Of a stretch of DNA of 36,011 nucleotides, positions 17,933 through 27,720 are shown one piece after another; position 1 is the first letter of the stretch; the number at the start of each line of letters is the position of its first letter. The DNA lies in contig JADGIG010000035.1 of assembly GCA_018985235.1 (NCBI GenBank), positions 1 to 36,011 on the forward strand, in the 5' to 3' direction. Source of the DNA: Sanchytrium tribonematis (taxonomy: Eukaryota > Sanchytriomycota > Sanchytriomycetes > Sanchytriales > Sanchytriaceae). The translations under genes were made by a program, and so were the position numbers. Below the pieces are notes generated by a model. The model was not told the DNA's origin. It was given only the letters and a program-made list of their open reading frames with translations, and did not search any database.

Positions 17933-19502
17933 ATCCTTTAATTTTCATCAAAACATCTCTAGAATGTTTCCTGTCTTTATCGGTTATAGCGATTCCGTCC
18001 AAAATTTCCACCTTACTGTCAATCATCATGGACGCTCTGTATATCATTTTTTGAATATGCACAACATCATTTTCATGACTTTGGTTTTCATGCTGAAGTC
18101 CCTCATCATCATAATTTGTTCCATTATTAGGTGGATAGTAAGTAGCGTTTAAGATGTTATATCTCAAGTCTAAATCCTTGATAAATCTTAAACCCAAAAT
18201 CATTTTAAAGGATTTGATTCTATTTCCAGACAAATTAAGTTTACAAAGTGAGTGTAATTGGTACAGCGGAACAATATCGCTTATATTGTTGTAAGATATA
18301 TCTAATTGAGTCAAAGGCATTAAATTGGATATACCTTTGCTTGATATTCTTTTTAGATGCGATTGCCGCAGCTGAAGCTCATTTGTAATTTGCAAATGAT
18401 GCTTATTTTTAAGTTTATTATGAATAGATTTGAACGAAATGCACTTGATAAAATTTAAAACAATGTGAGGCGTGTGTTGATGTCCTATATCCAATAAACG
18501 CATATTCATGTTAGCAATCGAGTGTATTTGATTGTCGTGAATAACCAATTCTTTTAAATGGGGGTATTCTTTTCCATTTAAAATTTGAACTTGATTAAAA
18601 TTGATTAATAATCTACAAAGTGTTTTGGTCTCTTTGATAAATAACAAATCAACAAGCATATTATGGTTTAAATTGCATTCAATGACATTTGGAGGTAATT
18701 TAATCGATTGTAGATGATTATGCGCGACGTTAAGTGTTTTGCAATTCACATATTCTGACAAGTTTAATTCATTGTGATCGTGATTTGATAAATCCAAGGT
18801 AGTAATTTGAGCAATATCTATGGTTTTTTTAATATTCAAATTTGATATTTCTGGTGCTTTTCTATCTAATTCATCTGGGACAATAGCTTTATTCTTTTCA
18901 ATTCTACTTTGCTTTCTCGAATTGTTATTTATGGTGACTTGTAAATTTCTAATCTCATCGTTGATCTGTTGCATATTTATCTCATTATCTTTACTGTATG
19001 GATCAATTAACTGATTTAAAATATTGTGGAAATGCGAGGGATTCATATCTAAAATATTACTCAATGACGAAATCGAGTGATACGATGATTCATTCAAGGT
19101 TTCATTGTTTTCGAGGTTTTCATTGTTATTTTCATTGGGAGCTTCCACAAGCTGTTCAGCGGGATACGGAAATTGAAAATGATTCACGGTTTCTCGGTTG
19201 GGCGATGGAGGAGCGGATTCATTTGTCTTTTTCAATGTCTTTATTTTGTCTAGTAAAGAATTTTGACGAATATTACTTCTCTCTTGTGGTATTTGATCGA
19301 TTATAGCATTTAAATCAAAATCATTTAATTGGGAATTTACATGGCCATTAACAGTATCGCTTACTATAAGCTCATTTATTTTGTCACTTTCTTCTATTTC
19401 TTCATCTGGTGGTATTAATATGGATATATTATCATTATCGATAAAATCCAAATTGAATGAATCCAGCGAAAGATGTGACATGGAGAAATTTTGGATATTC
19501 AT
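17916..19502 (-). CDS. Leucine-rich repeat protein, Nud1/Cdc11-like
   Basis: 528 residues from the first ATG at 19502 (MNIQNFSMSH). The N-terminal half (1-215) is acidic, Asn/Ser-rich and probably disordered. The second half holds about eight to ten SDS22-type leucine-rich repeats: ITTLDLSNHDHNELNLSEYV, CKTLNVAHNHLQSIKLP, VIECNLNHNMLVDL, LKELVIHDNQIHSI, LTQLDISYNNISDI, LCKLNLSGNRIKSF, IKDLDLRYNILNA. After the repeats comes VEILDGIAITDKDR, the cap common to LRR proteins of spindle poles and cilia. A disordered N-terminus with C-terminal LRRs is the layout of Nud1/Cdc11/centriolin, scaffolds of the mitotic-exit or septation network, but other SDS22-type LRR proteins remain possible. It is divergent from the large orphan gene, with 141 bp between the starts. 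Confidence 0.7.
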   Translation of the reverse strand: MNIQNFSMSHLSLDSFNLDFIDNDNISILIPPDEEIEESDKINELIVSDTVNGHVNSQLNDFDLNAIIDQIPQERSNIRQNSLLDKIKTLKKTNESAPPSPNRETVNHFQFPYPAEQLVEAPNENNNENLENNETLNESSYHSISSLSNILDMNPSHFHNILNQLIDPYSKDNEINMQQINDEIRNLQVTINNNSRKQSRIEKNKAIVPDELDRKAPEISNLNIKKTIDIAQITTLDLSNHDHNELNLSEYVNCKTLNVAHNHLQSIKLPPNVIECNLNHNMLVDLLFIKETKTLCRLLINFNQVQILNGKEYPHLKELVIHDNQIHSIANMNMRLLDIGHQHTPHIVLNFIKCISFKSIHNKLKNKHHLQITNELQLRQSHLKRISSKGISNLMPLTQLDISYNNISDIVPLYQLHSLCKLNLSGNRIKSFKMILGLRFIKDLDLRYNILNATYYPPNNGTNYDDEGLQHENQSHENDVVHIQKMIYRASMMIDSKVEILDGIAITDKDRKHSRDVLMKIKGFSKHR

Positions 19503-19643
19503 TATGACTTCGACAACATACAGAATCAAAATTACAAGAGTTGCTTCAAAGAGAATCTTTATGCTTGGTATAGATTTAAATTGTATCAAAAGTGGTGAAA
19601 ATCTTATTTGCAAATTGCGGAGAAAGTTTCAAAATTTTATTCC

Positions 19644-22600
19644 ATGATAGATCAGCAGTTTTACGATCTTCTGCAGAAAATAAATGCAAAAGACGGTCCT
19701 GTGGAGGTTGTACTTAGTCACATAAATAACACTGAATTTATAGAATTGCTAGACGCAGTCAAAGAAACATCTTTAAACGATGACTTTAAAGTTGGGATGG
19801 CTGCTATATTTAGTGGCTATACTATATCGGTCAAAGAGGTGACAATGCAGCAATTTGTTGACTATACTAGCGCGTGTATGTATTCATTTACAAATTACAA
19901 AATCAAACTGAAAACTCAAATTTTTGCAGAACAGTCTGAAAAGATCTTGAAAATTCAAAAGCATGGAGAGATCGAAGTTTTGAGGTCGAAAGTTGTAGAA
20001 CTTCAAAAGCATGTCGTTTCTTTGAGGAATACCAAAATCACAAATAATCAAAACCGGCGGGCTGGTGACCAATTACAAATTCTAAGCATTTTAAATTCTC
20101 TCTTGCTGAAGACCCCACTGTCAAATATCAGTGTATATTCTCACCCTTTACAAGAATATACCTTTGAATGGAAGATGAACAATACAGGTTTTAATTTTTC
20201 TTCAAAATTATACCCTGATGAGATATATACCATTGAAACACTTGTATTTTTATTAAGCCACATCAACGGGGATAATATGCTCATTTTGACCAGGATATTT
20301 GATGCATGTGGCCCCTTCTTTGCAAAATTCTCCGACAGATGTCATTTACTTAGCAGTAACCTGATAGTAAGCTCTTTAAAACGCTCCCTTCGTCGCAATA
20401 TATCGAGAAAACGGAGAAAATCAATTACCACAATGAGCTCTTTTACCCTCAGTAGAAGCGGTAGCGAAATCAGTTTGGCATCCATGAATTACCACGGCAA
20501 TTCAAAATTTCTTTATTCATATGTTGCCGTATTTGTTAAATTCTTTTTAAGCTATAAAAATGAGTTAATGCAACAAGACGATAATTTTCAAAGGAAAATG
20601 TTTCGATTCATGTTGTATTTTTTGGCATCAATTAATTTGGACGTACTCGAGAACTGTGGGACAGACAAAATATTATCATTTTCAGACCTTTCCGTAGTTT
20701 ATGAATTACTGCATCACTCTGCAAGAGATGAGAGCATTTTTAAAAAGATGATGCTCACAGAATCTCCAATGATATCGGCCGAAATTATGCACAATTTATA
20801 TCAGTTAGAGCTGCATATCAAGCGTCACAATAGTAATAATTTGATTTTAGTTCACGAATTCAATTTTGACACCCTTTACGATTTTTATCAACCAATTGCC
20901 TGTGAGCATATCGAGCAACTCGTATCTTACGATTTTTCAGTTTTTCATCCTGAATTACAAAATTATTTTGTATTTGAGATAGAACACAGGTTGGAAGGAT
21001 TATTTCAACATATTCAAGAAAGTATGCCAGAAGCGTATTTTATGCCACTCTTCTCTTTACTACACACTGGTGATATTCAATACTTTATTACTCATCACAA
21101 AATAATGAAATATCATCACAATTTATGGATTGACCCAAAATTATTTCTAACTATTTTAGTTATGATTTTTGAGCCTTTAAGATCTCCAGTATTTGGTCAA
21201 GCTTTGGTTTTATTGCAATTTTATCATTATTGTGCACCCACTACTGTCAATTTCGACAAAATTGCAGATATATTTGATCTTGATTGTGACCCTCTCATTT
21301 TTGCAATTTTGATGCAACTTTTTCAAAAATTATTTTTACTAAAAAGGAAACAAAAAGTTTTTTTGTACGAATTGTTGAAGCAGGCCATTAAGTACAAACA
21401 TGCTTCAATTGACATATCTCCGATAACTCAAATTTATGAAAATCATGCTCCAGAGTTGCTTGTAGATATCCAGAAATTTCCCAAGCACACTCTGGACCAC
21501 TTAATAGAAACCATTTCAATAGCATTTGTTCACTGTGATAAATCGCAATTAGAAGAATTGCTAGACATCTGTAATGATTTGCTTTGGGACCATCCAACTA
21601 TTGCAAGTTTCATTTTTCAGCTATTCGATAAATTTCCAAAGCAGGTGTACCGCTATTACGTTAATTATGGAAAGAACAGCAATGCTGCATTTATACTATT
21701 TCATTATAGAAACTACTTGAATACTAAACAAAAATTACTTAAGAATCAACTTTTATTTATTCCCATTGAATTGGGCACCATGCAAGAAATTATGTATCCA
21801 AATTACCTTCAAGTTCTTAAACAAGAATATATGCAACTAAACACCGAAATTGTAGAAGACCCAGATGAAACTTTTCGACATTTGAAGTCCATGCCAACCA
21901 TTTCTACTCAAAACAAACCGATGCCTCATTTCCTAGGTCTTTTATTTCTTAGACTGAACAATCCTATTGTTTTAGAATTTATATGCAGAGATGATCCATT
22001 CTTTATTATAAAAGTTGCATTTATGGAAATAGAAAATTCGAATATTTGCTTTCTTTTAAACAAATTAATTTTGATAGATACCGTCGCCATGAATCAACTG
22101 TGTACCATTCTTTTGAACTACATTGTAGGATATCTGAGAAAATTGAAAGCACCGCCTCTCAGCGTTCTCATGCCAATGTGTGAACTGCTCACAAATTGTT
22201 TAAAATACGGAAATGCCATTAATTTAAAAGATTTGATTAAAAACAAAGTTGTGCACTATCTAATACCGTCAAATGAACAGCCATATACAGATATGGATAA
22301 TGAGCACAATTACATTTGCTTTAATAGCTGTCAAAATCTAAATATTTTTTATTTGAAGCACCACCAGCCTTTGCAATTGATTCCATGTGTCAAGGAATTT
22401 GAAACAACTTACTATTCTTCATTTTTGCTCGCCAATCTACATTCTACGTATATGCATTCTTTGCTACCACTTCTTCTCAGTCAAGATTTGAATATCATTC
22501 GAAATACGACTGGTTTTTTGTTGTTTTTGTTTCAAAAGCAGCCCTCTTTATTAGATGAAGTCATGTTGCAGCAAATTTGCACGCAATTATTATTATTAGA

Positions 22601-24041
22601 GATTAAAAACGATTTGATTAAGCAGTACAGTTACTATTTTATTTACCACGTCTATCAAATTCATTCTGATTATTTTATATTTGCTTGCATCTCTAGTAGT
22701 TGTGCCCAGATACATCAACCAATGATCAAGAGAGAAGATATGCCAGATATCCACCCAATTAACGTGTTTTTAGAAAATGTAATTGATGCTTTGAAATTTA
22801 ACCACCAGCAATTTGTTATTGAAAATATCAACAACCTTTTGGAAAATTTCAGAACTTCTCATTTTATACAAATAGAGCCTTTGCAGCAAGACGTCATTAA
22901 AGATGCTTTTACGCTGAATATGCTCACAAAATTACTTGTTAATTTAATTTGCGAGTTTAATTTTAAATCACCGCAATTAATGGGAATGTACAATATTGTT
23001 TGTCAAAATTTTGAAGATGAATGTTGCCAGCAAGGATTTGCCCAAGTCATGCATTTAATGGCCAAAAACATCAAGAAGATATATTTTAGAGAGTCCCAAC
23101 AAAGCAGAGAATTAATCGAATTTGCTTTTCAAAATCAGTGGCTCCATTTATCTATTTTAGCTGACGTTTTAGCTATTTTGAAAGTTTACTTGAAATATGC
23201 TCCTGTTATAAAACTTGGCGAATTTGAGATTCAGATGAAGGAATTTCACAATATTCATTACACTGACAATGACATTACTTCTATATTTACTGCAATGGTT
23301 GAAAGCAAGAATCCAAGTGTTATAGAAGTGCTATTTCGACTTTGCAAAAATCTCAAATGTGATTCATCTAGTTTTGAGCCAATTTATAAAGGAATTATTG
23401 AGAAGCAAAATCATTTGCTTTGGGTTTTGAAGATTATCTCGCCTGAAAATGTGGTAAAGCAAATGGATATTACGCCATCATATCAAAGTTTGATCGAAGT
23501 GTTGTTTCCTCTAGGCTACACACATGGAAATATTGAATTTATGAAATTATTAAGCAATTTTTTTAGTCCACTGCTAGGCCATCAATTATTGGTAATTTAC
23601 AAAACTTCAAATGTAAAACTAAATTCTGTAGAATTTGAGAAATATTATTTGCTGTTACTTCTTATTTGCGTTCAAAAATCATTAGCCAGTCCATCAAATT
23701 GCACGTTTTTTACAATTTTGTTTAACGAGCTAATTTCAAAATCAGATCATTATGATATTTTAGAACTTGGCAAACAATATGTCAAACTTTCCGCCGCTAA
23801 TTATTCTCAAACCCTTTTTATTCATGAGATCAAGCAATCAAAAATGAACAGAGCTCTGGTTCTTGCAGCCAGATTTAAAAAAGCATATCAATCCAGTAAA
23901 ATAATAGGCAGACGGGGCTTGACTGTTTACGACTGTCAGATGACGATTGACCAAGTGAACGAAGAATTATCTGATTTCATTCTGAAAGAATTTAAGCAGG
24001 AATCCATCCAAATACCAGCATTTTTAAAAGAAGATGCATGA
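19644..24041 (+). CDS. Large helical orphan protein (1465 aa)
   Basis: 1465 residues from the first ATG (19644). No domain is recognised. The sequence is almost wholly alpha-helical, with recurrent Leu/Phe-rich helix pairs (for instance VFGQALVLLQFYHYCAP, LIFAILMQLFQKLFLLKRK, LLPLLLSQDLNIIRNTTGFLLFLFQKQ), the look of an ARM/HEAT-like solenoid. A coiled-coil-like stretch lies at about 95-135 (EKILKIQKHGEIEVLRSKVVELQKHVVSLRN). A basic Ser-rich insert lies near 254-285 (SLRRNISRKRRKSITTMSS), a likely phosphorylated or nuclear-signal loop. The C-terminus is basic then acidic. No introns in 4.4 kb. Candidates such as nucleoporins, Ras-GAP-like or trafficking scaffolds fit the shape but nothing in the residues decides. 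RIB1 begins 18 bp after its stop. Confidence 0.75.
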   Translation: MIDQQFYDLLQKINAKDGPVEVVLSHINNTEFIELLDAVKETSLNDDFKVGMAAIFSGYTISVKEVTMQQFVDYTSACMYSFTNYKIKLKTQIFAEQSEKILKIQKHGEIEVLRSKVVELQKHVVSLRNTKITNNQNRRAGDQLQILSILNSLLLKTPLSNISVYSHPLQEYTFEWKMNNTGFNFSSKLYPDEIYTIETLVFLLSHINGDNMLILTRIFDACGPFFAKFSDRCHLLSSNLIVSSLKRSLRRNISRKRRKSITTMSSFTLSRSGSEISLASMNYHGNSKFLYSYVAVFVKFFLSYKNELMQQDDNFQRKMFRFMLYFLASINLDVLENCGTDKILSFSDLSVVYELLHHSARDESIFKKMMLTESPMISAEIMHNLYQLELHIKRHNSNNLILVHEFNFDTLYDFYQPIACEHIEQLVSYDFSVFHPELQNYFVFEIEHRLEGLFQHIQESMPEAYFMPLFSLLHTGDIQYFITHHKIMKYHHNLWIDPKLFLTILVMIFEPLRSPVFGQALVLLQFYHYCAPTTVNFDKIADIFDLDCDPLIFAILMQLFQKLFLLKRKQKVFLYELLKQAIKYKHASIDISPITQIYENHAPELLVDIQKFPKHTLDHLIETISIAFVHCDKSQLEELLDICNDLLWDHPTIASFIFQLFDKFPKQVYRYYVNYGKNSNAAFILFHYRNYLNTKQKLLKNQLLFIPIELGTMQEIMYPNYLQVLKQEYMQLNTEIVEDPDETFRHLKSMPTISTQNKPMPHFLGLLFLRLNNPIVLEFICRDDPFFIIKVAFMEIENSNICFLLNKLILIDTVAMNQLCTILLNYIVGYLRKLKAPPLSVLMPMCELLTNCLKYGNAINLKDLIKNKVVHYLIPSNEQPYTDMDNEHNYICFNSCQNLNIFYLKHHQPLQLIPCVKEFETTYYSSFLLANLHSTYMHSLLPLLLSQDLNIIRNTTGFLLFLFQKQPSLLDEVMLQQICTQLLLLEIKNDLIKQYSYYFIYHVYQIHSDYFIFACISSSCAQIHQPMIKREDMPDIHPINVFLENVIDALKFNHQQFVIENINNLLENFRTSHFIQIEPLQQDVIKDAFTLNMLTKLLVNLICEFNFKSPQLMGMYNIVCQNFEDECCQQGFAQVMHLMAKNIKKIYFRESQQSRELIEFAFQNQWLHLSILADVLAILKVYLKYAPVIKLGEFEIQMKEFHNIHYTDNDITSIFTAMVESKNPSVIEVLFRLCKNLKCDSSSFEPIYKGIIEKQNHLLWVLKIISPENVVKQMDITPSYQSLIEVLFPLGYTHGNIEFMKLLSNFFSPLLGHQLLVIYKTSNVKLNSVEFEKYYLLLLLICVQKSLASPSNCTFFTILFNELISKSDHYDILELGKQYVKLSAANYSQTLFIHEIKQSKMNRALVLAARFKKAYQSSKIIGRRGLTVYDCQMTIDQVNEELSDFILKEFKQESIQIPAFLKEDA

Positions 24042-24059
24042 CTACAACAATAAAAGCAT

Positions 24060-24728
24060 ATGAATTATTACTCCGTCTTTCTCCTAAAAATGCTTTCCGA
24101 ATTTTCGTGTCAAGTTGCATCTCGATTACCAACTCTCTTTGGTGATGTCTATCTACATTATTATGACAGTCATCATCTAGCCATCACGAAGCATTATAAA
24201 TCTTTATCACTTTTGAGAAATTATGAATTGTCACAGGACGAAACCATATTGCCACCAAATTATAAATTTAAAAATGGCATTACAAAAAATATTCCCAGAG
24301 TGAGAATACATTCATCTTGCTTCACAGGTGAGGTCCTTGGTTCCCTGCGCTGTGATTGTGGAGAGCAATTGGTGCAGGCTGTTGAAGATTGTGAATTAGT
24401 TATATATTTACACCAAGAAGGTCGAAATATAGGACTTTTGAATAAGCTCAGAGCTTACAACCTGCAAGATAAAGGACATGATACTGTTAGTGCAAATGTT
24501 GCTTTGGAATTACCAATTGATAGTCGCGAGTATAAAATGGCAGCATCAATGCTCGAGGACTTAGGGATTAAGCGCATAAAACTCATGACTAATAATCCAG
24601 AAAAGATAAATCAGATTGAGAGAAATGGTATAGAGGTTGAAAGGATTCCCAGTGTTGTTCATAATAGCCATCCAGAAATGGAACGTTATTTAGAAACAAA
24701 GAAACTGAAAATGTCACATCTTTTGTAA
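24060..24728 (+). CDS. RIB1: GTP cyclohydrolase II
   Basis: 222 residues. Opens GTP to the first riboflavin precursor, releasing formate and pyrophosphate. The zinc site is explicit: Cys87, Cys98, Cys100 in SSCFTGEVLGSLRCDCG (C-x10-C-x-C). Family motifs are ASRLPTLFG (20-28), RVRIHSS, IYLHQEGRNIGLLNKLRAYNLQDKGHDTVSANVAL and IKLMTNNPEKI. The loop between CGEQLVQAVEDC and ELVIYL is about five residues shorter than usual. The family's QEGRGIGL is HQEGRNIGL here, with Gly replaced by Asn. It stands alone and is not fused to DHBP synthase, as in fungi. It starts only 18 bp after the preceding stop on the same strand, so its promoter must lie inside the upstream coding sequence, unless the two are co-transcribed. 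Confidence 0.94.
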   Translation: MNYYSVFLLKMLSEFSCQVASRLPTLFGDVYLHYYDSHHLAITKHYKSLSLLRNYELSQDETILPPNYKFKNGITKNIPRVRIHSSCFTGEVLGSLRCDCGEQLVQAVEDCELVIYLHQEGRNIGLLNKLRAYNLQDKGHDTVSANVALELPIDSREYKMAASMLEDLGIKRIKLMTNNPEKINQIERNGIEVERIPSVVHNSHPEMERYLETKKLKMSHLL

Positions 24729-24804
24729 TTTGGTCTTTGAAATGCTAATATATAGAACTTAACATAATAAATTAATTTGGTTAATAGAAGTGTGGCACCC
24801 CTTT

Positions 24805-25062
24805 ATGACAAATAAGCGAGGTCCATTTTTACAAATTCCAAAGAGGAAGTCTTCCATCCCACCATTGTGTATACCGCAACTAAGTGCTATGTTGAGTTGC
24901 TGGTCTGCTTCAAGTCAAATACAATGTCAAGCACAAACAAAAGATTTTTTAGATTGCATGAAAACTTCTAATTCGAAAAAGAAAGTTATTCCCCCAGATA
25001 CAAACAAATCACTTCGAAAGTATGGAATACCGCAGCTCAATATTCCAAGATACAATAAATAA
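24805..25062 (+). CDS. MRP10: Mitochondrial small-subunit ribosomal protein mS37 (Mrp10-like)
   Basis: 85 residues from the first ATG at 24805. A twin CX9C (CHCH) protein: Cys22-x9-Cys32 (CIPQLSAMLSC) and Cys41-x9-Cys51 (CQAQTKDFLDC), followed by CMK. The basic N-terminus with FLQIPKRKSSIPPL and the LSAMLSCWS motif fit Mrp10/mS37 rather than other CHCH proteins. Family knowledge: imported by the Mia40 disulfide relay and assembled into the mitochondrial 37S ribosome. The stop lies 9 bp from that of the convergent 206-aa gene. An upstream in-frame GTG would add five residues and is not needed. Assignment is likely. Confidence 0.75.
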   Translation: MTNKRGPFLQIPKRKSSIPPLCIPQLSAMLSCWSASSQIQCQAQTKDFLDCMKTSNSKKKVIPPDTNKSLRKYGIPQLNIPRYNK

Positions 25063-25071
25063 TAATACATT

Positions 25072-25692
25072 TTATTTTGTTTTGAAAATGGTGTCATTTT
25101 TGTGAACAAATCCTTTCTCTGAAAAGACTTTCAGAATTAACTCAACCTTCTCATCGCTTAATGGTAATTTTTCTTTCAAATCATCTATCTCCCATTTGTC
25201 TTGTTGCTGCAACGTATTGTAAACCAGCGTTACTTGGTTTTTGGCCTCAGCTTGTCTGAATACATCCGGTAATAATTGAATATCAAATTTTCGTTTAATC
25301 GGAGTCACTATACTATTTGGAGAAGACATGGCAGTACTTGGAGTGTATTTCGCAGCTGGCGTCCGAAAATAAGGTATTCTAGGCATCGAATGGCTACTTC
25401 CAGTTGCAAAACTTTCATCGTGTTTGGGTAATGGAGTCTTGAAATTAGGCAAACTGGGTATATCGCTACTTCTGGGCCTTCTCTTTTGAGCTTCGGGTGT
25501 TTTAGGCTCTGGTGTATAAAATTCTTGTTTTTGATCAGTTATTGGAGTCACTTGCAGTTGTTGAAATTGTTTTGTTGTATCTAGCCGTTCTTTGAGAGTC
25601 TCCAGTTCACGCTTAATAACTAGAAGATCTTGCTCGTATTCTGCATAATCGTTTTTTATTAAAACATCGATTCCAGTGAGTATTGCATCCAT
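25072..25692 (-). CDS. Coiled-coil protein with winged-helix-like C-terminus, unknown
   Basis: 206 residues. N-terminal coiled coil (about 1-45: DYAEYEQDLLVIKRELETLKERL). A middle linker (about 50-140) is rich in Pro, Ser and Thr with many S/T-P sites (VTPITD, YTPEPKTPEAQ, FKTPLPK, FRTPAAKYTPS, IVTPIKRK) that would be CDK or MAPK targets. The C-terminal 65 residues (RQAEAKNQVTLVYNTLQQQDKWEIDDLKEKLPLSDEKVELILKVFSEKGFV) look like a small winged helix. This architecture is like kinetochore or spindle proteins (for example Ska1) and some transcription factors, but I cannot choose. It is 52 bp downstream of the GUF1 stop on the same strand, possibly sharing its 3' region, and convergent with mS37. 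Confidence 0.6.
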   Translation of the reverse strand: MDAILTGIDVLIKNDYAEYEQDLLVIKRELETLKERLDTTKQFQQLQVTPITDQKQEFYTPEPKTPEAQKRRPRSSDIPSLPNFKTPLPKHDESFATGSSHSMPRIPYFRTPAAKYTPSTAMSSPNSIVTPIKRKFDIQLLPDVFRQAEAKNQVTLVYNTLQQQDKWEIDDLKEKLPLSDEKVELILKVFSEKGFVHKNDTIFKTK

Positions 25693-25744
25693 TTAAAATT
25701 TCCTTGTTTGAAAAATTGAATGTTTTTCAAAATAGTGAGTCACA

Positions 25745-27544
25745 TCAGTCCTTTTTCATCAACTGCATGAAAACTTCTTGCGAGATTCTGACTTGGCCTA
25801 TTGCTTTTAGCTTTTTCTTACCTTCCTTCTGCCGCTGTAGCAATTTCATTTTTCTTGTTTGGTCTGATCCACTTTTAATTTTTGCCGTAACGTCTTTTCT
25901 ATAAGCATTAATTTTTTCTCTGGCTAAAATCTTTTTTCCAACTGCAGCTTGAATAATGATTTCAAATTGTTGTCGATCCAACAAATCTTTCAGCTTCTTT
26001 GTTATGATTCTCGCAGTGTATTCAAGAGACTGTCTATGGATGATGCAACTAAGTGTATCTGTAACTTTTCCATTGATCAAAATATTCAATTTTACCATGT
26101 CAGATTTTACAAAGCCAGCTTCATCGTAAGTCAGACTTGCGTAGCCAGAACTATATGATTTTAATTTGTCATGAAAATCTAACGCTATTTCTGCTAAGGG
26201 AAGGGTACAACGAATCAACAACTGCTTTTCGAGATATTTCTGTTCTATTAATGTTCCTCTGCGGCTAAATATTAATTCGTTGATATCCCCTTCATAGTCT
26301 GCAGGTGTAACAATTTCAGCTGTAACCACTGGCTCAGTTATGTGGGAAATTTTTGCTAGTTCGTTAGCTTCAGGAAAGTCGGATGGAGAGTCGATTGCTT
26401 TGACGGACCCGTCCTTGTATTCCACTTGATATCTGACATTTGGAGTTGTACAGATGGCGTCGACCATATATTCGTCTTTAAGCCTGGAAACAAATATCTC
26501 CATATGCAAGGAACCCAAGAAACCTAATCGAAACCCTTGCCCGAGACTGCTTGAACTTTCTTTTTGAACAACCACGCTGGAATCATTCAAAATTAGTTTG
26601 GAAATGCTTTCGTCTAACTTTTTAAAGTCATTATTATCTATCGGGAAACACCCACAGAAAACCATTGGCTTCATGGGTTTAAATCCAGGTAACGCTTCAA
26701 CTGGAATTCCTACTTCGAAAAATGTGTCTCCGACTAATGCTTCTTTGATTTCACGCATATTTGGTATTATGTAGCCCACCTGCCCAGCAAATAATTCTTT
26801 TGTTCTGATTTCCTCAGGCGAGAAAATACCAATTTGACGAATCTCATAAGACTTACCAGATGCGCAAGATTCCAGCATCATTCCTTCCCTGATACTTCCA
26901 CCGCGTATGTTTACAAGACAAACTACTCCATTATATTGATCAAACCACGAATCCATCAAGGTTACTTTTACCGGATCACGCCTGTCAACTTTAGGAGGAG
27001 GAATATTTGAAGTGACAGCTTCCAATACTTTGTCCACATTCACATTGTTTTTGGCAGAAGTATATATGATAGATTCTAAAGGTATGTTGAAGACTTCATT
27101 TATACTTAGAGCACACCGATCTGGATCTGCCAAAAGATTGTCAATTTTGTTCACTACAGGTATGATTTTATGATGTGTCAGCAATCTGTGATTTGCAACT
27201 GTCTGGGCTTGTATACCTTTGACGGCATCCACGACTAGTATGACACCATCACAACTTTCCAAAGATTTGCGTACTTCATAATTAAAATCGACGTGTCCTG
27301 GAGTATCAATCAAGTTGAGTAAATAGCCATTATAGAACATAGAAGCTGTTTGAGCTTTTACGGTGATTCCTCTTTGTCGCTCAACCAACAATTTATCAAG
27401 ATATTGTTTCTTGGCATCCATTGGCAAGCACCCAGTTAATTTCATAAGAGCATCGCTAAGAGTAGACTTACCATGATCAATGTGAGCAATAATTGCAAAG
27501 TTTTTAATTTTTGTAGGCATGATATTTTTAAGTTTTGAGATCAT
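25745..27544 (-). CDS. GUF1: Mitochondrial elongation factor 4 (GUF1/LepA)
   Basis: 599 residues from the first ATG at 27544. A ribosome-binding GTPase of the LepA/EF4 family that acts on mitochondrial translation. G-motifs: AHIDHGKST (20-28), RQRGITVKAQ (switch I), DTPGH (80-84), NKID (132-135), SAKNNVNVDKVLEA (G5). Later family stretches: PPKVDRRDPVKVTLMDSWFDQYNGVV, SSLGQGFRLGFLGSLHMEI and the EF4-specific C-terminus (KKILAREKINAYRKDVTAK, GDQTRK-like SGSDQTRKMKLLQRQKEGKKKLK, GQVRISQEVF). The whole family fold is present. The presequence before KNFAIIAH is only about 15 residues; the frame is open further upstream without an ATG, so a non-AUG start or an extra exon could supply a longer mitochondrial signal. 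Its start faces SURF1 across 176 bp, a divergent pair of mitochondrial genes. Confidence 0.95.
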   Translation of the reverse strand: MISKLKNIMPTKIKNFAIIAHIDHGKSTLSDALMKLTGCLPMDAKKQYLDKLLVERQRGITVKAQTASMFYNGYLLNLIDTPGHVDFNYEVRKSLESCDGVILVVDAVKGIQAQTVANHRLLTHHKIIPVVNKIDNLLADPDRCALSINEVFNIPLESIIYTSAKNNVNVDKVLEAVTSNIPPPKVDRRDPVKVTLMDSWFDQYNGVVCLVNIRGGSIREGMMLESCASGKSYEIRQIGIFSPEEIRTKELFAGQVGYIIPNMREIKEALVGDTFFEVGIPVEALPGFKPMKPMVFCGCFPIDNNDFKKLDESISKLILNDSSVVVQKESSSSLGQGFRLGFLGSLHMEIFVSRLKDEYMVDAICTTPNVRYQVEYKDGSVKAIDSPSDFPEANELAKISHITEPVVTAEIVTPADYEGDINELIFSRRGTLIEQKYLEKQLLIRCTLPLAEIALDFHDKLKSYSSGYASLTYDEAGFVKSDMVKLNILINGKVTDTLSCIIHRQSLEYTARIITKKLKDLLDRQQFEIIIQAAVGKKILAREKINAYRKDVTAKIKSGSDQTRKMKLLQRQKEGKKKLKAIGQVRISQEVFMQLMKKD

Positions 27545-27720
27545 ATTAACAAAATTATTGTCAAAGTTGACAATAGATTTCAAGGAGTGTTGAAATGCAC
27601 AAGCTTGTCAACAGATAAATAATCTTATCATAAAGTTCGATATAATCATAATTGACATTTCTTTCGATTACTATCGTGAGATTTGTTGATCAGTAGAGAT
27701 CTAAATTTAAACTCCTTGAA

